Part shown: positions 45,675-54,169 of the stretch, piece after piece
Numbering within the stretch: the stretch's first letter is position 1
How the letters are laid out: each line of letters starts with the position of its first letter
Assembly: GCF_900111145.1 (NCBI RefSeq)
Contig: NZ_FOIR01000003.1
Coordinates: 310,001 to 374,000 of the forward strand
DNA length: 64,000 nt
Reading direction: 5' to 3'
From: Roseivirga pacifica
GTDB lineage: Bacteria; Bacteroidota; Bacteroidia; Cytophagales; Cyclobacteriaceae
The notes under the pieces: model-generated
Told to the model about the DNA's origin: nothing
What the model saw: only the letters and a program-made list of their open reading frames with translations
Database searches by the model: none
Made by a program: the position numbers and the translations under genes

Positions 45675-47141
45675 TTAGTAAAGCTGGTTAAGGTTACCAG
45701 CAGCATAAAACAATTGGGCTTTGGCTTTTTCTACCAACACATACTGTTTTATCAGTTTTATCTGCGATTCTAAAAGCTTATCCTGCTGAAAATTTATCTT
45801 GAATAAATCACTCTCCCCAGTTTCGAGGTTAAAGATTTCAGCCTCTAGTAAACGTTCGTAATTGCCAACGGCAGCCCTTAGTAAGGAGAGCATCTGATTG
45901 CCATTTTCCAGCTCGAAGTAAACTCCGCGCACATCGTTCAAAATCTGCTGTTTGGTATAAGCTTGCTCAAAGTTGTTCTGCTCTACTTTAATTTTTGTTT
46001 GCTTTAGTTTTGCGCGCTCTTTTCTAAGAAAAAGAGGAAACTCCACATCCACACCAAACTTATAGTTGTTTCGAACATCAAGCGGCACAAAGTCTCCATC
46101 ATAATCAATTGGTGCGTTTATTAGATTATAATTTAAATCGACTCGAGGCTTTAAATTTTCCTTGGCAAGCTTTTCACTCACCTCCAGCTGCTCACCTTTT
46201 GCACTCAGTTTGAGTAACTCTGGGTGATTTTCTGTCGCATAACTAATTAGGCTATCAAGTGACTCTTGCGGCAACTCAAAGGCCACATCGAGCACTGGCA
46301 CCACATTGTCTCGCACCTCTAACGGTATTCCGTTCTCTGCCCACAAATAGTTAGCAAGCTTAAGCGAAGCCTTTCTAAAATCGATAAGCGCAGCCTGTAA
46401 ATCCGTCTTTCTGTTTTGCAGGGTAATGGCCGCTTGCACAGTGTCCACCACTGCCACTTCGCCAAACTCATAGTCGAGCTTAACCCTGCGGTAAATCTCA
46501 CTGGAAATATTCAAACTCTGATCTACCACTTTGTATTCAAAGTAGCCAAAGTACCAGTCCCAATAAGCTTTTAGGGCATCTAACACTACTTTGTTGATCA
46601 TTTTTACTTTCTCCGCATCGTTTATTTTTACAAAAGACTCGGCTTGCCTAACAGCCGCTCGCCTATCGTCTATAAACAGCCCTCGCCCTACAGGTAGACT
46701 TAGCCCCATAGTAATTTGCCTGTAGTTTTCGCTTTCGGCAATGTAGTTCTGAGGGTTTACGTACTCCCCTTTATTTCTGTCGAAGCTAATTTTAGGATCG
46801 ACCGGAAACCATAAAGGCACTTTTAAAGTGGTATTGAATAAGTCGTAATAATCGGTATCCTTATAATTTTTGGCACTCCAATTTCCAGTAAGCTTTGGAT
46901 CGAAAGCCCCTCTGGCCAATTGAATTTCTTGCTGAGCAGTTTCTGGCAAAAGATTAGCTTGTTTTACCACAGGATGATTTGCCATTACTACCTGTAAGTA
47001 CTCCTCCAAGGTGAACAAATTGACAGAATCCTCAGGCTCTACCAATTCATCTAGTTTCTTGATTTGAATCTCTTGCCCCAGAACACTAACAGAACATAAG
47101 CAGAGCAGAAAGAACAAGGATATGTGTTTCAGAACACTCAT
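45675..47141 (-). CDS. TolC family outer-membrane efflux protein
   Basis: 488 residues, signal peptide ending VLGQ. Two long alpha-helical TolC repeats (LEEYLQVVMANHPVVKQANLLPE, and a C-terminal helix with LYYAAGNLNQLY-like ending) are present. Forms the outer-membrane tunnel of a tripartite exporter. Its ATG overlaps the stop of the adaptor gene (ATGA). Last gene of the TetR-ABC-HlyD-TolC operon. Confidence 0.9.
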   Translation of the reverse strand: MSVLKHISLFFLLCLCSVSVLGQEIQIKKLDELVEPEDSVNLFTLEEYLQVVMANHPVVKQANLLPETAQQEIQLARGAFDPKLTGNWSAKNYKDTDYYDLFNTTLKVPLWFPVDPKISFDRNKGEYVNPQNYIAESENYRQITMGLSLPVGRGLFIDDRRAAVRQAESFVKINDAEKVKMINKVVLDALKAYWDWYFGYFEYKVVDQSLNISSEIYRRVKLDYEFGEVAVVDTVQAAITLQNRKTDLQAALIDFRKASLKLANYLWAENGIPLEVRDNVVPVLDVAFELPQESLDSLISYATENHPELLKLSAKGEQLEVSEKLAKENLKPRVDLNYNLINAPIDYDGDFVPLDVRNNYKFGVDVEFPLFLRKERAKLKQTKIKVEQNNFEQAYTKQQILNDVRGVYFELENGNQMLSLLRAAVGNYERLLEAEIFNLETGESDLFKINFQQDKLLESQIKLIKQYVLVEKAKAQLFYAAGNLNQLY

Positions 47142-48496
47142 TTCTTAGCCTCCTTACCTTGCAATATTGGTTCTTGCGGTGCCTCATATAAGCTCGGAGG
47201 GAAACCGTTCAGCTGACGCCATATCTCGTACCAAACAGCCACGTCATCAAGCATTACCCAGCCTTTGGTACCTGACCCAATACGCAGTTGCTCTGGCCAC
47301 GGCTCTTCCTCAGGGTCTGGCGTTACCAAAATTCGGAACTGGCCCGTAGGTGAATTTACACGGTCAATCACCCTTACTACACCACCAAATGTTCCTACTG
47401 AAACACTTGGCCACCCCGTAAACTGAAGTGCCGGCCAACCATCGAACTCAACACGCACTTTTCTACCTTGCTCAATTAGCGGCACATCCATAGCATTCAC
47501 ATACATTTCAACTGCCAAATCAGGGTTGTCTGGCATTATTTGCACCACTGGCTCATCTTCTTTAATTGTTTCGCCAACTCCCACTTGCAAGGCCTTCACT
47601 ACATAGCCCGCCTGTGGGGCCGTTAGTACGTAAAAGCCACTTCTGGTTTCGTAATTAGCATACTGGTTATTCAGTTTTGCCAAACTACCTTGGGCTTCAA
47701 ACACCTGTGCATCCGTATTATTCAGTTCCGACTTGGCCTTGCTTATCTTGTCTAAGTATTCCGCCTTGACCCCCGAAAGGTTTACTTGCGCATTGATTAA
47801 CTCTGCTTTCGACTGAAAGAATTTGTTCTCAGCACTAATGAGCTTCATACGCGATTCGAAGAATTTCGACTCTAGCTCCTGAAACTTGGTCAACGCTATG
47901 TTTCCAGCGTCATAGCGCTTTTTATTTCGCTCGTAGATATTCTCTTGGTTGGCAAAACGTACCTTTTCAGCCTCATAGTCCACACTATCGCTGGTAAGCT
48001 TGTACTCTACCTGCTTTAACTTATTTTCGGCTTGAGTGTATTTTACCTCCAGCATACTTTCTAAAGCTTTAATCTGCTGTTTTAAGGCATTGCTTTTCTC
48101 TTGCTTGGCCGCAATACTCTGCTCCTTGGCATCAATTTGCTGTTTGGTACGCTCCAAAAGTTGAGGGTCAAAATACGCATCCTTTACCTCTGAAATGGTC
48201 AATAAAGTATCGCCCTTTTCTACGTATTGCCCTTCTGAAATATGCCATTGCTCAATTCTACCTGCAATTACCGACTCTACAACTTGCGGGCGGTGCACGG
48301 GGTTAAAAGCCGTTACTTTTCCATTTCCCCTAATATTCTGTTGCCATGGAAAGAACAATAGAATAAAGAAAATGAAGGCAATGGATAACAGCACTTTAGC
48401 CAGCACCTTACCTGCATTTGGCGTTTTGAGCGTTTTGAAGATGATACTCTTCTGCTCAATCGAATGGTTTTCGGGTTTTCCTGATATGTTCAACAT
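47138..48496 (-). CDS. HlyD-type membrane fusion (adaptor) protein
   Basis: 452 residues. A single membrane helix (about 33-51, VLAKVLLSIAFIFFILLFF) is followed by a biotinyl-lipoyl half (GRIEQWHISEGQYVEKGDTLLTI), a long coiled coil (about 105-290) and the second lipoyl half and beta-barrel (LTAPQAGYVVKALQVGVGETIKEDEPVVQI). Connects the ABC protein to TolC. It starts 3 nt after the ABC gene. Confidence 0.92.
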   Translation of the reverse strand: MLNISGKPENHSIEQKSIIFKTLKTPNAGKVLAKVLLSIAFIFFILLFFPWQQNIRGNGKVTAFNPVHRPQVVESVIAGRIEQWHISEGQYVEKGDTLLTISEVKDAYFDPQLLERTKQQIDAKEQSIAAKQEKSNALKQQIKALESMLEVKYTQAENKLKQVEYKLTSDSVDYEAEKVRFANQENIYERNKKRYDAGNIALTKFQELESKFFESRMKLISAENKFFQSKAELINAQVNLSGVKAEYLDKISKAKSELNNTDAQVFEAQGSLAKLNNQYANYETRSGFYVLTAPQAGYVVKALQVGVGETIKEDEPVVQIMPDNPDLAVEMYVNAMDVPLIEQGRKVRVEFDGWPALQFTGWPSVSVGTFGGVVRVIDRVNSPTGQFRILVTPDPEEEPWPEQLRIGSGTKGWVMLDDVAVWYEIWRQLNGFPPSLYEAPQEPILQGKEAKK

Positions 48497-48499
48497 AGC

Positions 48500-50671
48500 T
48501 TACCCTTTTAGATCTTTTAAATATCCTTGTTGAGACAGCGTATCGAAATCGCCATCTGCTTTTATCTTTCCATCTTCCATCAACACCACTCTTTTACAAG
48601 CCTCCATTACCATTGGGTCGTTAGAAACTACTATGAGCGTGCATACATTCAGGTCAGTTACCAGTTGAATTAAACGTTCCTTTTCACTCTTTTGGAAGAA
48701 ACTGAAGAAGTCATTTAGAATGAGAAGCTTTGGCTTTTTCACCAAGCAGCGGGCTAGTATCAGTTTATTCACAAAAGACTGTGAGAAACCCTTCCCTCCA
48801 CTTAACACATGAGTATTCATGCCATTTGGCAACATATTCACTTTGTCTTGAAGGCCAACTTGCTGAATTGCCTTAATGGCATCGCTTACCGATACCTGCG
48901 GCTTACCCACCGTTACGTTGTCCAGAATACTGCCTTCGAAAATATCTTCCTGAGAAACATTCTTGGCAATTTTATCGCGAAGATTGGTGTAATCTAAGTC
49001 CCTTAGGCTATAACCATTTATGGTTATTAGGCCTTTATAATTATGATTTAGACCTGAAAGCGTGTTCGTCAGCGTTGTCTTGCCCGCATCATTCGCGCCC
49101 GAAATACAAACGGTAGACCCGCAAGCTACGGAGAGGTTAACATCCCTTAGCGCGAAATCATTAACGCCAGGGTAAGCATAACTCATTTGCTTTACTTCAA
49201 TGGCAAAGCCTCTGTCTACATCTTCCTTCCTCAAATCGATACCACCTACTTTTTCAAGTGGCAAATCGGTAACCTGACTGATCTTATCTACTGCTGTTAG
49301 CATGTCGTAGATCACATCCATATTGGCAATAATCTTCTCTACCGAGTTCAAAATAAGAATGATGATTACCTCTGACGCTACAAACTGACCAAGCGTAATT
49401 TCTCTACTTACCACCAGTGAGGTACCAATAATGAGCAACCCACCGGTAATTACCGCCTTGAATAAAACGATATATCCATATTGGGTTATCAATACCCTAA
49501 AGTGTGTTTTTCTATTTCTCAGGTAGTTATTTACGTTGTATTCCGTCTTTTTCACCGGCAGGTTGGTATTCCCAGATATTTTGAAGGAGTTAAGCACTCT
49601 GGCAATTTCTTCCAGCCAATACACTACCTTATACTTGTACTTAGATTCTTGTATGGAAGACTTAAGCCCCTTAGGACCTGTTAACCTGAAAATAAGAATT
49701 AACGTGAGCACCAGAATTAACCCAAAGAACACAAAGAATGGGTGGTAAAATGAGAGCAAAAGCAAGCCAAACAGAATTTGGATTGTACCCGACATTAGGT
49801 CGCCCAACAGTTTTGGCAGGCCTTTTTGCAGTGTCAGTACATCAAAAAAGCGGTTAACTAATTCTGGCGTGTGCAAATTGCTCAGAGACTCAACCTTCAT
49901 ACGAGGAATGCGATAGGTGAACTCTAAAGCAGCTTTGGTGAAGATTCTCCGCTGAATATATTCCACTAACGTAATCTGCATAATCTGCAAGCCACCGCTG
50001 GCCAAAACACCAAGCAACACCAAGCCAATAAGCAGGTAAATAGAAGAGAAAACCACCCCTCCAGAAACTAGCTCAACGGTAGCCTGAATACCCAATGGCA
50101 AGGTTAATGACACAATACCAACAAAAGCCGCATAAACCAAAACATAGAAAATATCCTTACGCTCTTCGGCCAGCACCCGCATAAGGCGTTTTACTGGCGA
50201 TAAGTCTTCAGGTACTTCATCTTCATCGTGCTCCGAAACCAAGCTTTTATAGCTAAAGGCTCCGAGCAAAACCACCTCTCCGCTTTCATCTTTCAGCAAC
50301 TCATTAGTCAAATCGGCTATCTCAATTGCCTCCAATTCAGACTCGTGTACCAAGTATGCCTGCAGCTTTCCTTTCTTATTCTTGTGCACAAGCACTGGCA
50401 AAAAGCCATCGGTAGTGGATTTTAAGCCAACCAACGGAATGTTCACATCGTCCATAAAAGGCACCAGTTCACCATCCTTAAGCGGCTGATCCAGCAGCAC
50501 AAGCCTTACCTTATTGGCCGATTCCAGCAGATCTCTCTTAAACTCATAAGCCTCATCAATCGAATATAGCCTAGTACCAACCTGTAAGTCTTGGTACATG
50601 GCATCTTCAATTCCTTCGCCCAGCAAAAGCTTAAGCTCCTTTATTGTATTTGCTATATGTTGATTGGTCAT
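48500..50671 (-). CDS. type-I-secretion-like ABC protein with degenerate ATPase motifs
   Basis: 723 residues. A soluble N-terminal region (about 1-165, no C39-peptidase Cys seen) precedes six membrane helices and an ATPase domain. Walker A is intact (GANDAGKT near 525) and a Q-loop Gln is present, but the signature is LSGGKG, Walker B reads LLILND where LLILDE is usual, and the H-loop His is Asn (VVSND near 683). ATP binding is likely but hydrolysis may be weak. Operon with TetR (3 nt upstream), HlyD and TolC. Confidence 0.85.
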   Translation of the reverse strand: MTNQHIANTIKELKLLLGEGIEDAMYQDLQVGTRLYSIDEAYEFKRDLLESANKVRLVLLDQPLKDGELVPFMDDVNIPLVGLKSTTDGFLPVLVHKNKKGKLQAYLVHESELEAIEIADLTNELLKDESGEVVLLGAFSYKSLVSEHDEDEVPEDLSPVKRLMRVLAEERKDIFYVLVYAAFVGIVSLTLPLGIQATVELVSGGVVFSSIYLLIGLVLLGVLASGGLQIMQITLVEYIQRRIFTKAALEFTYRIPRMKVESLSNLHTPELVNRFFDVLTLQKGLPKLLGDLMSGTIQILFGLLLLSFYHPFFVFFGLILVLTLILIFRLTGPKGLKSSIQESKYKYKVVYWLEEIARVLNSFKISGNTNLPVKKTEYNVNNYLRNRKTHFRVLITQYGYIVLFKAVITGGLLIIGTSLVVSREITLGQFVASEVIIILILNSVEKIIANMDVIYDMLTAVDKISQVTDLPLEKVGGIDLRKEDVDRGFAIEVKQMSYAYPGVNDFALRDVNLSVACGSTVCISGANDAGKTTLTNTLSGLNHNYKGLITINGYSLRDLDYTNLRDKIAKNVSQEDIFEGSILDNVTVGKPQVSVSDAIKAIQQVGLQDKVNMLPNGMNTHVLSGGKGFSQSFVNKLILARCLVKKPKLLILNDFFSFFQKSEKERLIQLVTDLNVCTLIVVSNDPMVMEACKRVVLMEDGKIKADGDFDTLSQQGYLKDLKG

Positions 50672-50674
50672 ATG

Positions 50675-51355
50675 TTACTTCTGAATAGCTTTTAGGATCA
50701 ATTGTTTAATAAAATTGAAGTTGTAGCCATAGATGTTCTCGTTAGAAACAGAAAAATCGGTGAGTGCCGGCAAGTGTTTTGCAAAAAACACCTGCTGGTG
50801 TGCAGCCTGCAAACTTGTGCTTACAAGCGAATGTGCATATTCATAGTTGGGGTTAATTTCTAATACGATATGCGCAATTTTAGCGCAAAGCGACTTATAA
50901 CCTCTAAAAAGCCCCTCGTTATTATCTAAATCCACCTGTTTGGTCAAATATGTTTTGTCCGATTCGCTGATAACAATACGCTGCAAAGCCGTCTCATCCA
51001 CATCAGGGAAGAACGTATCCTGTCCCTTCTTCTCTGTTATCAAACAAAGTACTTTTGATAACTTTTCTTTCGGGTCTTCAATATTCCGGGTCTCAATATC
51101 AATGGAGTATTCCAGCCAATTCCAGTACCAAGTAATCAGATAAACCAACAATTTATGCTTGTTTTCAAAATACCTATAAATGGACGCTTCGGTTGAATCA
51201 ATGGCCACTGAGAGCTTTTTAAAAGTAAAACTTTCAAGCCCAAGCTCGTCTACCATTTTAATGGAATGCTGAATAATTTTTTTACCAAGGGCTGTTTCCT
51301 GAGGGTCTCTTAAATAGAGATTATCGCTCATTTGCAGCTTTAATGCAGTTGTCAT
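50675..51355 (-). CDS. TetR family transcriptional regulator
   Basis: 226 residues from ATG 51355, or 218 from ATG 51331. The N-terminal helix-turn-helix is clear: KKIIQHSIKMVDELGLESFTFKKLSVAIDSTEASIYRYFENKHKLLVYLI. The C-terminal ligand domain is divergent. First gene of the export operon, which it probably represses. Confidence 0.9.
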   Translation of the reverse strand: MTTALKLQMSDNLYLRDPQETALGKKIIQHSIKMVDELGLESFTFKKLSVAIDSTEASIYRYFENKHKLLVYLITWYWNWLEYSIDIETRNIEDPKEKLSKVLCLITEKKGQDTFFPDVDETALQRIVISESDKTYLTKQVDLDNNEGLFRGYKSLCAKIAHIVLEINPNYEYAHSLVSTSLQAAHQQVFFAKHLPALTDFSVSNENIYGYNFNFIKQLILKAIQK

Positions 51356-51479
51356 TCAAAAAAAGTTAACAATACTTCACTTTTTAATAGTATTACTATC
51401 AATAAAACTAGTATCACAACGAAGGTCATTTAGATTTGTTCGGCCTTTGCATACTTTTTTTGAAGAAATTTTAGGGCAT

Positions 51480-51509
51480 AAAAAAAGAGTCACTCCCCAG
51501 TGACTCTTT
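51480..51509 (-). terminator. strong intrinsic terminator of the RNA candidate
   Basis: An 11-bp perfect stem aaagagtcact / agtgactcttt with a cccc loop. On the minus strand it runs into seven consecutive T residues; on the plus strand no comparable T run follows, so it serves minus-strand transcripts arriving from 52.2 kb. Confidence 0.88.
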
Positions 51510-52187
51510 CCGTATTTTTACAAATACCCCCAAATAACAAAAGCGGGGGACGATTGCTCGCCCCCACTCATCCTGTTGCTACCTTAATAGTAACAGGATG
51601 CCAAGGTACTGTTAAGACCATTGCTGATTTGTTAACCGAAGTTAACCTTACCAGCGCAATCTCCTTTCGGCTTCGCTCGATGAACGTGCTTCGCACTAAT
51701 CCAGGAGTGAGCTTTTGCAGCCTGATAATCACAGAAGTGCTTATCAATTTCTTTGCTTTGTATCCCAACCCGAGAGCCGGTCACAAATGGCAGCTTACAT
51801 CAGAGACATATGCTACCCGGTTAAAACCACATGGAAATGACACCGAACTTATACCGAGGTATCTGTTGCACTTACAAACCTTAAGCTTGTAAGTAGTAGC
51901 GATAACTCTGCTCTTTTCACTTCCGCGAGAAAGTTCTTAGAACGTCTATTGATTACTCCCTTTCAATTGAGTGATCATTGAGCTGTAATTCTGGTCCCTG
52001 ATACCCGAACTACAATCCTAACCATACTTTCATATGCTTAGACACCACTACTCGTGTCGACTGTTTCAGAATGATAAATCATCCCTTTCACTACACTTTT
52101 TCGGGCTTCCCCCGAAGAGAGACTGAAGCTTTCCTTCAGATCTTTATCCCTCACTTGGTATGTCTAAGGTAGCTTTAATAATTTTAC
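51480..52187 (-). ncRNA. large structured noncoding RNA candidate, unassigned
   Basis: About 700 bases with no credible protein gene but strong structure, read on the minus strand. Hairpins: CTGAAG..CTTCAG (52123-52139), CTTC-GGGG-GAAG (52106-52117), a 7-bp stem at 51871-51893, GTTAAC-TTCG-GTTAAC with a cUUCGg tetraloop (51631-51646), a 9-bp stem CATCCTGTT/AACAGGATG (51569-51600) and a G5/C5 stem (51545-51565). The loop of the 9-bp hairpin (TAAGGTAGC, 51586-51578) is perfectly complementary to GCTACCTTA near the 5' end (52173-52165), which ties the two ends together. A strong terminator closes it. A TTG-N18-TAAAGTTTG promoter-like site (52220-52191) would start it near 52187. I find no RNase P, tmRNA, 6S or intron hallmark. 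Boundaries and existence as an RNA are inferred. Confidence 0.55.
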
Positions 52188-52221
52188 ACCCAAACTTTAT
52201 AACTACCTAGTTTTCAACAAG

Positions 52222-52278
52222 TTTCCCACTAAGGTAATCACATCGTTTTCCACAAGGTTATCCACCGAGTTATCCACA
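52222..52278 (+). promoter_or_regulatory. 12-bp-periodic array of DnaA-box-like 9-mers
   Basis: Five direct 9-mers spaced exactly 12 bases start to start: TTTCCCACT (52222), GTAATCACA (52234), TTTTCCACA (52246), TTATCCACC (52258) and TTATCCACA (52270). The last is the canonical DnaA box, the third and fourth differ at one base. Spacer triplets are mostly purine (aag, tcg, agg, gag). A looser TTTTCAACA lies at 52211. Such in-phase arrays fit cooperative DnaA assembly at an origin or a DnaA-regulated promoter. An AT-rich stretch (52174-52210) adjoins it. Confidence 0.6.
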
Positions 52279-52426
52279 AATCAAGCTAACTAACTCGCTT
52301 TTAAGCAGAAGTAGAAAGACACCTCCATCTATTAGCAGTTTCATTTATTCACATTACAAAAGGTGGCTTGAAAAGATGGCTTACTAAAAGCTTTTCACTA
52401 AAATTGCAGCGTAAATTGAATGCATC

Positions 52427-54097
52427 ATGAGTGAAAACGAAAAAAGGGAATCTTTGAACTTTATTGAACAAATGATTGAGGACGACTTGGCCTCTGGAAA
52501 AAACTCATTTGTCCAGACCCGTTTTCCTCCTGAACCAAACGGTTACTTGCACATTGGCCACGCCAAATCCATTGTTTTAAACTTCGGCCTAGCCGAAAAG
52601 TACAATGGCAAATGCAACCTTAGGTTTGACGACACCAACCCTGAAAAGGAAAGCACTGAGTACGTTAATGCCATTATTGAAGACATTAAATGGTTGGGTT
52701 ACGACTATGGCGAAAAAGCTTTGTTTACCTCTGACTATTTTGATACGCTGTATGAATACGCTATCAAACTGATCAAAAAAGGTAAAGCCTATGTAGACCA
52801 TCAGTCGGCTGAAGAAATTAGCGCAGGCAAAACCAATCCTACTATTCCAGGTATTGAGAGCCCATACAGAAACAATTCTGTAGAGCAAAACTTGGAGGAG
52901 TTTGAGAAAATGCGTGCTGGTGAATATGCCGAAGGAAGCTGCGTACTACGCGCTAAAATCGACATGACATCGCCAAACATGCACATGCGCGACCCGATCA
53001 TTTACCGAATTAAAAAGGTAGCGCATCACCGCACTGGCGACAAATGGTGTATTTACCCGAACTACGATTTTGCCCATGGTCAGTCAGACTCTATTGAGAA
53101 CGTGACTTACAGTTTGTGTACGTTAGAATTTCGCGACCACAAACCTCTTTACGATTGGTTGATTGATGAGCTAGAGATTTTCCCATCGAAACAAACTGAG
53201 TTTGCACGATTGAACCTTAGTTATACCATTGTGAGTAAGCGCAAGCTACTTCAACTGGTAAACGAAGGCCATGTAGCCGGCTGGGACGATCCGCGAATGC
53301 CAACTATTTCTGCCTTGAGGAGAAGAGGTTTTACGCCTGACTCTTTAAAGAAATTTGCACACAAAGTGGGTGTTGCCCGTAGAGATGGCATTACCGATGT
53401 TGCTCTTCTGGAACATAGTGTGCGCGAAGACCTGAACAAAAAAGCCAACCGTGTTTTCGGAATTCAGAATCCGCTGAAAGTGGTTATTACCAATTGGCCA
53501 GAGGATAAAGAAGAGATAATGCAGGCCGTGAACAATCCGGAAGATGAAACTGCCGGAACCCGCGACATGCCATTCACGCGCGAGCTTTACATAGAGCAAG
53601 ACGACTTCTTGGAAAATCCACCTTCGCCACGCAAATGGTTCCGTTTGGGACCAGACCGTGAGGTGCGCTTAAAGTATGGCTACATTGTAAAATGCACGGG
53701 CTTTAAAAAGGCTGATGACGGCACAATTGAGGAAATCTACTGTGAATATGATCCTGATACTAAAAGTGGACAAGATACTAGCGGAAAGAAGGTAAAAGGT
53801 ACGCTCGGTTGGGTCTCTGCCAAGCATGCAGTTGAAGCTGAAATCAGATTGTACGACAGGCTTTTCAAAACCGAAAACCTGAATACAATTGATGATGATT
53901 TCATCAACCACTTAAATCCTGACTCGCTTACCATTGTGCCAAATGCACTGGTCGAGCCATCACTTAAGGATGCGAAAGCGGGTGGACAATTCCAGTTTGA
54001 ACGCCAGGGCTACTTTATTGTGGACAAAGAATCGACAGACGACAAATTGGTGTTTAACCGCACCGTAACGCTCCGAGATAATTGGAGTAAGAAATAA
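52427..54097 (+). CDS. glnS: glutaminyl-tRNA synthetase
   Basis: 556 residues. The class-I HIGH motif is at 42-45 (YLHIGHAKS), the acceptor-binding FDDTNPEKE near 69-77, and the KMSKS-equivalent VSKRKL near 267. The C-terminal beta-barrel anticodon-binding domain (KGTLGWVSAKHA) identifies GlnRS rather than GluRS. Charges tRNA-Gln. Ends at the terminator 54103-54126. Confidence 0.95.
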   Translation: MSENEKRESLNFIEQMIEDDLASGKNSFVQTRFPPEPNGYLHIGHAKSIVLNFGLAEKYNGKCNLRFDDTNPEKESTEYVNAIIEDIKWLGYDYGEKALFTSDYFDTLYEYAIKLIKKGKAYVDHQSAEEISAGKTNPTIPGIESPYRNNSVEQNLEEFEKMRAGEYAEGSCVLRAKIDMTSPNMHMRDPIIYRIKKVAHHRTGDKWCIYPNYDFAHGQSDSIENVTYSLCTLEFRDHKPLYDWLIDELEIFPSKQTEFARLNLSYTIVSKRKLLQLVNEGHVAGWDDPRMPTISALRRRGFTPDSLKKFAHKVGVARRDGITDVALLEHSVREDLNKKANRVFGIQNPLKVVITNWPEDKEEIMQAVNNPEDETAGTRDMPFTRELYIEQDDFLENPPSPRKWFRLGPDREVRLKYGYIVKCTGFKKADDGTIEEIYCEYDPDTKSGQDTSGKKVKGTLGWVSAKHAVEAEIRLYDRLFKTENLNTIDDDFINHLNPDSLTIVPNALVEPSLKDAKAGGQFQFERQGYFIVDKESTDDKLVFNRTVTLRDNWSKK

Positions 54098-54102
54098 ATT
54101 AG

Positions 54103-54126
54103 AAAAGGAGCTTCGGCTCCTTTTTT
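54103..54126 (+). terminator. intrinsic terminator of glnS
   Basis: Stem ggagc-ttcg-gctcc extended by A/T pairs, followed by six T residues, beginning 5 bases after the glnS stop codon. Confidence 0.9.
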
Positions 54127-54169
54127 ATTGCCTGACTTTCTATTCCTATATTGGCCAAAACAAGCAAAC

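Noticed and set aside
51500-51892. A 130-codon open frame on the plus strand within the RNA candidate
   Set aside because: Its composition is not protein-like, it is antisense to stable hairpins, includes the terminator stem and palindromes in frame, and shows no domain or signal.
51480-52187. RNase P RNA, tmRNA, 6S RNA or a group I/II intron as identity of the structured region
   Set aside because: The conserved cores (GAGGAAAGTC and ACAGAA-type for RNase P, tRNA-like ends and tag ORF for tmRNA, P7 or domain V for introns) were not found on either strand. A short TCTTCGGGGGA resemblance to RNase P is a hairpin coincidence.
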